From contig CAJNDS010000006.1 in assembly GCA_905221605.1 (NCBI GenBank), positions 79,501 through 143,500 on the forward strand: DNA of 64,000 bases, in the 5' to 3' direction. Below the pieces are notes generated by a model. The model had not been told where the DNA came from. It searched no databases and worked only from the letters and a program-made list of their open reading frames with translations. How positions within the stretch are numbered: the first letter of the stretch is position 1; every line of letters begins with the position of its first letter. This DNA comes from Symbiodinium natans (lineage: Eukaryota > Sar > Dinophyceae > Suessiales > Symbiodiniaceae). Of the stretch, positions 59,400-64,000 are shown piece after piece. Position numbers and translations under genes: made by a program.

Positions 59400-59898
59400 T
59401 CATAGGACCACATCGGCACCACTCATCGTAGCCCTCAAGTACATCCGGCGAAGTAGGGGAAAGGCCCAACGAAGGCGACAACGAGACCGAACCAGGCGAA
59501 GTAGGAGCAGCGCCCCCGCCCCCATTGCCCGGCTCGGTCTCTTTGTCGTCTTTGCTGGGCCATTCCCCTGCTTCACCGAGCTCGGTCTCTTTGTCGTCCT
59601 CGTTCGCGGTTTCATCCTCGGCTGTCTCCTGGTCATCTTCCTTCTCGGCTTGCTCCTCGGCTTCTTCATCGCCTGGCTTGCTGGCTGTCCCTTGGGCCGC
59701 GTCATAATGCGTCATAGCTCACCCAATGAGCCTCTGTGTCGTTCGTGCTAAACATTGCTAAACGGATGCACGTCTTGCTCGGCCAAGTCCTTCAAGCGAG
59801 GAAGGGCTGTACGCTTATCTGCATCCCTCTGCTGCCGCTGCTTCTCGGCCACGAGTGCAGCTTGCAACATCTCTTCATTCTCTTCGTGAGTCTCCGGC
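59400..59898 (-). CDS. Acidic, coiled-coil-like protein exons, family unknown
   Basis: Exon 59898-59754 starts after the acceptor GGGCCCCCAG and encodes PETHEENEEMLQAALVAEK followed by LPRLKDLAEQDVHPFSN; it ends at a GT donor. The next exon begins at about 59676 after GCCAGCAAG and encodes a strongly acidic segment with a partial duplication of NEDDKETE and KDDKETE, then a Gly-Ala-Thr-Pro linker (PTSPGSVSLSPSLGLSPTSP) and DVLEGYDEWCRCGPMMPF. Both exons keep phase 0. The first is probably helical (heptad-like A/E/L/Q), the second disordered. No known domain. The same DNA is open in a basic frame (KPRSKPRRKMTRR), an effect of GAR-rich codons; the acidic frame is favoured because the splice phases fit. 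Confidence 0.5.
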
Positions 59899-61529
59899 CT
59901 GGGGGCCCCATACGTAGACTTTCCACGCCGAATGGTCTGGGCACCGACTCATCTTCTGGCGGCCATTGCCGCAGTGAAGAGCTCTGAGCTACGAGAAATC
60001 TGCATAAGGCATTTACAAAGCTTTGCCACTGTGGCATCTGGAAGGTTGGACTGCCGGGACAAACCTCCGCCACGGACCTCCATGGACCTCCATCTGGAAC
60101 CGCTATGGACCCTATATGACCCTGTTCGGCCGTGTGGGATGTCATAAGACCCATCTGCGCCGATGTTCTTGTTGGCAGCTGATGCCCGTTTCCGCCTACA
60201 AACAGAATTTCCCGTTCTATGGGTGCCGACTGACAGCTAACAATCGCCAGAGTAGTTGGCTAAGCAAGTTGGCCATGGTCCATCCCAAATCACAGGAATT
60301 GTGTGGAGTGGTCCTTCTTTATGTGAGGAGTATATACCTTGCTTGCGGGGAGCCACGGTTTGCTTGGGCTGCCCTGGTTGCCTTCTTCTCGGGTAGTAAT
60401 CACATTGCAAAATACATTGCAATACGTTGCAATAATACAGTCCACATCCTTTCTTGGCATCTTCGAGTATTGAAAAAATCAAGACAGCACACAAGAAGGA
60501 TAGGCCGCGGGCTTGATATTAACACGTCTTCCTGGAGACATCCTCCGGCGCACCCCTTTGTAGCAGATCTTCTCCGGTGCCTCATTCGAATTACTCGAAG
60601 ATGCTTTCGTAAACATGGCCTCTGGCACAGTGTGCTCTCACGTCTGCTCTACCTGCGTCTGTGAGATGCTTGCCTTCACCGTGGGCGGCTCCCATGGCTT
60701 GAAGGTTCCGAGGTCCTTGAGAACCGCCTTTTGCCATTCGGAGAGCCGAGTTCAGGTTTCGTGGAAGCACTGAACTTCAATTAGCATCTCACTAGCAGGT
60801 CACTCAACAGCATCCTGCAGTATCCAGCATCCATTTAATTTGAATTCCATTTCCGCACCTCAACAGTCTCGATGACACCTCGGAGGTTTTGCCACCTGAG
60901 GCTTCGCCGAAGCGTTCTCGCGCCATTCCGCCCTGAGCTGAGCAGCTGGGCCCAGCGCCGGGGGTCTTTGGCATGCATGTCAGAGAACCTGCGCGAACTG
61001 CAATGTGTGGCGCAGAGCATTGCAGAGCATTGCAGAGCATTGCCCAGCATTGCAGAGCATTGCAGAGCATTGCAGAGCATTGCAGAGCATTGCAGATATG
61101 CGAGGACGTGCGAGGATATGCGAGGTGCAGCCCTGGCAGTGCAATACCTTTTCGTCTGCGGCTGACTTCGAGACTGCACGTCGACGAAGACTCGATGACT
61201 CCCCCAAGAAGACCTTGGATTGCCCGGTCCAGACCTGAACTATCTGAACGCGCAAGCCAGCGGATGAAGCACTTCTGAGCTCGATGCCGACTGCGCCGCA
61301 TCCTGCGTATGAGCTTCGAGCTTTACATAGACCAAACAAAACTGCAATCACTTCGCTTACGGAGAGGCTCGGATATCGCCTTGGATTGTGGCACACTTGC
61401 TTTTGCATCGCTCCGGACGTCTGCTTAGAAACGGGAAAAAAAACTCTACGGTCTCAGCTCGGCAAGAGCCAGGACAGGATCTCAGGAGACAGGTGTACCA
61501 AAACGTAGATGAAGCGTAGGCTCAGAAGC
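59899..61529. other. Spacer between the acidic-protein gene and petA
   Basis: No recognised exon. Contains the 10-bp repeat array listed separately. The frames at 60023-60664 (+) and 60804-61301 (-) have no family motif. Confidence 0.4.
61012..61098 (+). repeat. 10-bp tandem repeat AGAGCATTGC
   Basis: Nine near-perfect copies of GCAGAGCATT with one CCCAGCATT variant. All frames over it (RALQSIAEHC-type or NALQCSAMLC-type) are by-products. Confidence 0.9.
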
Positions 61530-62780
61530 TCAGAAGCCCTCCGCCAGCTGGACCTTCTCGAACTGCTTCTTCTTGAGGACGAAGGACAGCTGGGCAATGA
61601 AGCAGGAGAAAGCAAAGGCGCAATAGGCATAGACCCGGTTCATGTCTTGCAGGATGCATTCCTTCTCCTCCTGGCCAAATCCACCTACGTTCGGGTTGGT
61701 GGTGATCGGCTCGTCCTTCTCCACCTCATCACCCACCTGCACCACAATGTCTGAACCTGGGAGGCACTCCTGAGTTTTGGCCTCGCCGGATGGGGTCGTG
61801 ATTGTCACCTTCAAGCCATCAACAGCGCTCACCGTGCCGGTCGCAACGGCAAAGAACTGGTTGTTGTTGCTCTGGTTGCCCTCAGGATAGACCTGACCAC
61901 GCCCACGGTTGCCACCGAAGTAAAAGATGCCCTTGCCGAAGAGGATCTTGTCATCCGTGTTGGGATCCGGCGCAAGGACAGGCAGCACCATCTTCTCGTA
62001 GGTTTCGCCTGGAACGGGCCCTGCAACCACAATGTTCGGGTACTCCTTGCTGTAGGCGGACCAAGCAAGGCCCTTCATCTCCTTCTTCAGCGGCTTTGGC
62101 AGACGATCCTTGGGAGCCAGCTTCCAACCTTCGGGCATCACAGCGATGGCTCCGATGTTCATGGGGCCCTTGGAGCCATCCGCGATTGGCTGGCGGCGCT
62201 TGGCGTACTTGGCAGGGATCTCCACCTCGGTCTTGAAGATTGTGTCGGGCAACACAGCCTGCGGAATCCTCACCTCAATTGGCTTCGAGGCCAGGTGGCA
62301 GTTGGCACACACAATCTTTCCTGTGTACTCGCGTGGGTTGGCATAGTTCTGCTGCGCGAAGATGGGGTACGCCACCGCGGATTCCATGGAAGACGTGAAG
62401 ACCATTGCCGCGGCAGCTCCAGCCAGGGCTTGCTTGGCAAAGTTCTGCACATCCTGGATGTGCTGGTCAGTCTCTTCCAACGTTGGGGCCTCCACTCCAT
62501 CGAGCTGGGCACGGCAGGCCACTAGCTGGTCACGGAAGTAAGTTTCACCACCAACAGAACTGCTGAGGCCCGTGGCCACTGATGCAGTCTTTGCCCGCAC
62601 ACCACGTGCTTTGCGGCGCAAGGCGGAAGCGGTGACAAGGCCCGTGGCTGCCAAAGCTGCGCCAGTGCCCGAGAACCACGTGCCAGCGTCACTCTTGGGG
62701 GCCTTCTTGGGTTCCACGGGGACTTGAGCCTGTGGAGTGATGGATGGGCTGATCACCGTGAAGGCGGTGGACGACAGCAT
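61530..62780 (-). CDS. petA: Nuclear-encoded cytochrome f precursor
   Basis: 416 residues in one open frame. Residues 1-137 are a presequence: a Ser/Thr-rich start, a hydrophobic patch at 37-53 (SGTGAALAATGLVTASA), a basic stretch RRKARGVRAK, and a second hydrophobic segment at 117-136 (KQALAGAAAAMVFTSS) ending at AVA before YPIF, the lumenal processing site. The mature protein starts at Tyr138, whose amino group is the axial haem ligand in this family. The haem motif CANCH is at 158-162, and a C-terminal stroma-facing anchor is at about 383-401 followed by KKKQFEKVQLAEGF. It transfers electrons from the Rieske protein to cytochrome c6 or plastocyanin in the thylakoid b6f complex. petA is plastid-encoded in plants but nuclear in dinoflagellates. 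No intron was seen. The frame is open a few codons upstream of the ATG to an AAG acceptor-like site, so a 5' exon with an ER signal peptide is possible. Confidence 0.97.
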   Translation of the reverse strand: MLSSTAFTVISPSITPQAQVPVEPKKAPKSDAGTWFSGTGAALAATGLVTASALRRKARGVRAKTASVATGLSSSVGGETYFRDQLVACRAQLDGVEAPTLEETDQHIQDVQNFAKQALAGAAAAMVFTSSMESAVAYPIFAQQNYANPREYTGKIVCANCHLASKPIEVRIPQAVLPDTIFKTEVEIPAKYAKRRQPIADGSKGPMNIGAIAVMPEGWKLAPKDRLPKPLKKEMKGLAWSAYSKEYPNIVVAGPVPGETYEKMVLPVLAPDPNTDDKILFGKGIFYFGGNRGRGQVYPEGNQSNNNQFFAVATGTVSAVDGLKVTITTPSGEAKTQECLPGSDIVVQVGDEVEKDEPITTNPNVGGFGQEEKECILQDMNRVYAYCAFAFSCFIAQLSFVLKKKQFEKVQLAEGF

Positions 62781-63495
62781 GGCGTCACTGGCTTCTTTCG
62801 GCGGCTTGGCTTGGCCTTAACTGCCTTGACACTTTCAGCTGCGGACGAATGATGGCATATGATGGCATGGAGGTATGCTGACCGGGCTCAGGCGTGTCAA
62901 ACTTGCGACAATGGGAGCAATGCTGTGCGACGCCGTGCAAATTCTCTGGCTCACTGCACAAGCTCCTCGTCCGCTCGGCCTGGCGACCATTCACGGGCCT
63001 CGGTGAGCGCATTCCACCTGTATGAACATCACACACATATGAAGCCCGTGGTTCGACGCGATCACCAAGACGCAAGCCATCAGCTCCTCATGATCAGAGA
63101 AGAGTTGACAGTTCCGAAAGGCCATAGACCTGCAAGCAAAATCTAGTCAAACCTGCTCACAGACGAGCGCTCAACTTGAAAGTAGCAGACACGGGCACTA
63201 AATATTTGCAGGCTCTCGGATGGAGAAGTCCCGAGAACTCTAGGTAAGATTTGCAAGATTTAAAAGTGTCATTGGTCCAGCAGAGCACAAAATCCACAGA
63301 TGTTTCAGGAGCCAACAACGCGCGCCCAGAGTCAACCCGCAAGGAGCGAGAGTGTTCCAAGCTCTATACAGCAGAAAGTTGTTCTCGGACCATCTGCTAC
63401 TTGCAGAGTCGCGGAACTGTGGCTATACACTTTCCTGCGAGTCCAAGGAGACTCCAAAACCTGGCATGTTGCCCATTGCCCTACGGCTGCCTCAC
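62781..63495. other. Spacer between petA and the S1-domain gene
   Basis: Should hold the petA 5' region and the 3' exons of the S1-domain gene. I searched for the dinoflagellate spliced-leader relict (CCATTTTGGCTCAAG) upstream of petA and did not see it. No exon recognised. Confidence 0.4.
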
Positions 63496-64000
63496 ATGCC
63501 TCATTGACAGCTGGAGGCGTCCCGAGCTTGCGTCCAGCACTCGCACGCGGATTGAATCGCCTACCTGGGAGTACACTCTTCACCTCTCGCATCTCTGGAT
63601 GTCTCTGGCACCCTGACTTACACCTTGCACCTTGCATCTCAAAATACCTCACCCATGCTCCGAGGGTCTGCAATGTCAGCCTTCACATGTTCATCCAACT
63701 CGGAGATGTGGACGAAGCCCTTCACGGCCTCGGACTCAAGATGCGTTAGAAGGGCTTCGTTTGACGATGCTCTGCCAAGATGCTGCGCCACCACCTAAGT
63801 CAAACAGCCACAGAGAGGCTAAGCAAATGACACAAGGACAGGAAAGCGAGAGAGAGCGGGACCTCAGAGAAAGAGAGAGAAAGAGAGAAGAAGAGAGAGA
63901 AAGAGAGAAGAAGTGAGAGAGCCATGGTTGCGTCTCTTCCGGACCAGCCTGGAGGTTGCAGGACGGCAAAGAGGCCAACGGGAGTGGCTTGCTGCACCAC
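63496..64000 (-). CDS. S1 RNA-binding domain protein, partial, multi-exon
   Basis: Three collinear minus exons build one S1 fold. At the right edge (64000 to about 63940) VVQQATPVGLFAVLQPPG gives strands 1-2. 63771-63653 (acceptor TTGGCAG, donor G|GTGAGG) gives EALLTHLESEAVKGFVHISE and LDEHVKADIADPRSM. 63575-63496 (acceptor GAAGAG, donor CAT|GTGAGG) gives VGDSIRVRVLDASSGRLQLS. The split Val codon between the last two exons fits exactly. G-x-x-x-HISEL and VGD-x-x-x-V-V-D---GR--LS are the hallmarks of S1 domains in ribosomal protein S1, PNPase and eIF2alpha-like proteins. The rest of the protein lies outside or on unseen exons, so the specific role (plastid, mitochondrial or cytosolic RNA binding) is open. 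The intron at 63772-63940 contains a GAGAGAAA microsatellite. Confidence 0.7.
63848..63925 (+). repeat. (GAGAGAAA)n purine microsatellite
   Basis: AGAGAGAAAGAGAGAA repeats inside an intron of the S1-domain gene, of the same family as the 43.0 kb array. Confidence 0.85.

Noticed and set aside
61005-61301. Regular ALQSIAEHCR / NALQCSAMLC repeat peptides; also considered a CRISPR-like array
   Set aside because: Units are 10 bp with no spacers; simple tandem repeat, and the context is eukaryotic.

Overview
The window looks like nuclear DNA of a peridinin-type dinoflagellate (core dinoflagellate, possibly Suessiales). Reasons: cytochrome f (petA) is encoded in the nucleus with a long plastid/thylakoid presequence; the supported genes are cut into short exons, some with GC-AG as well as GT-AG introns; a degraded copy of mitochondrial cox1 of dinoflagellate type is embedded; there are TTTAGGG-type (CCCTAAA) interstitial telomeric repeats; and every nuclear gene I can support lies on the minus strand, as in dinoflagellate unidirectional gene clusters. 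No bacterial operon, rRNA, tRNA or CRISPR array was recognised. Most of the open reading frames are chance frames in introns, spacers or microsatellites.

Layout, left to right. 0.2-2.6 kb: MCM9-like helicase gene (minus, runs off the left edge). 4.9-6.8 kb: a Ser/Thr protein kinase in at least nine small exons (minus). 8.8-9.05 kb: an unassigned coding exon (minus). 10.8-12.8 kb: an AT-rich island of viral character holding an S74 chaperone-domain remnant, a GIY-YIG endonuclease pseudogene, an A32-like packaging ATPase remnant and a small open zinc-finger-like gene. 12.9-14.05 kb: 104-bp palindromic repeats, an inverted 12-bp array and a MITE-like element. 14.9-16.2 kb: exons of a leucine-rich-repeat protein (minus). 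20.0-20.9 kb: telomere-like arrays and a 10-bp minisatellite. 31.2-31.9 kb: Ig-like domain exons (minus). 32.9-34.1 kb: Notum/pectin acetylesterase-family hydrolase (minus). 40-43.7 kb: pyrimidine and purine microsatellites. 46.1-48.6 kb: large repeat-containing secreted-type protein (minus). 49.1-49.7 kb: NUMT with cox1. 59.4-59.9 kb: acidic, coiled-coil-like protein exons (minus). 61.5-62.8 kb: petA (minus, one exon). 63.5-64.0 kb: S1 RNA-binding-domain gene (minus, continues past the right edge).

The genes do not form one pathway. They are a head-to-tail series of unrelated housekeeping and surface genes, as expected of a polycistronic, trans-spliced dinoflagellate cluster; the trans-spliced leader itself was not found in the window. 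The most interesting part is the 10.8-12.8 kb island: its gene order and tight packing look like a fragment of a large or Polinton-like DNA virus that entered the nuclear genome and then decayed, apart from one small gene that is still open.
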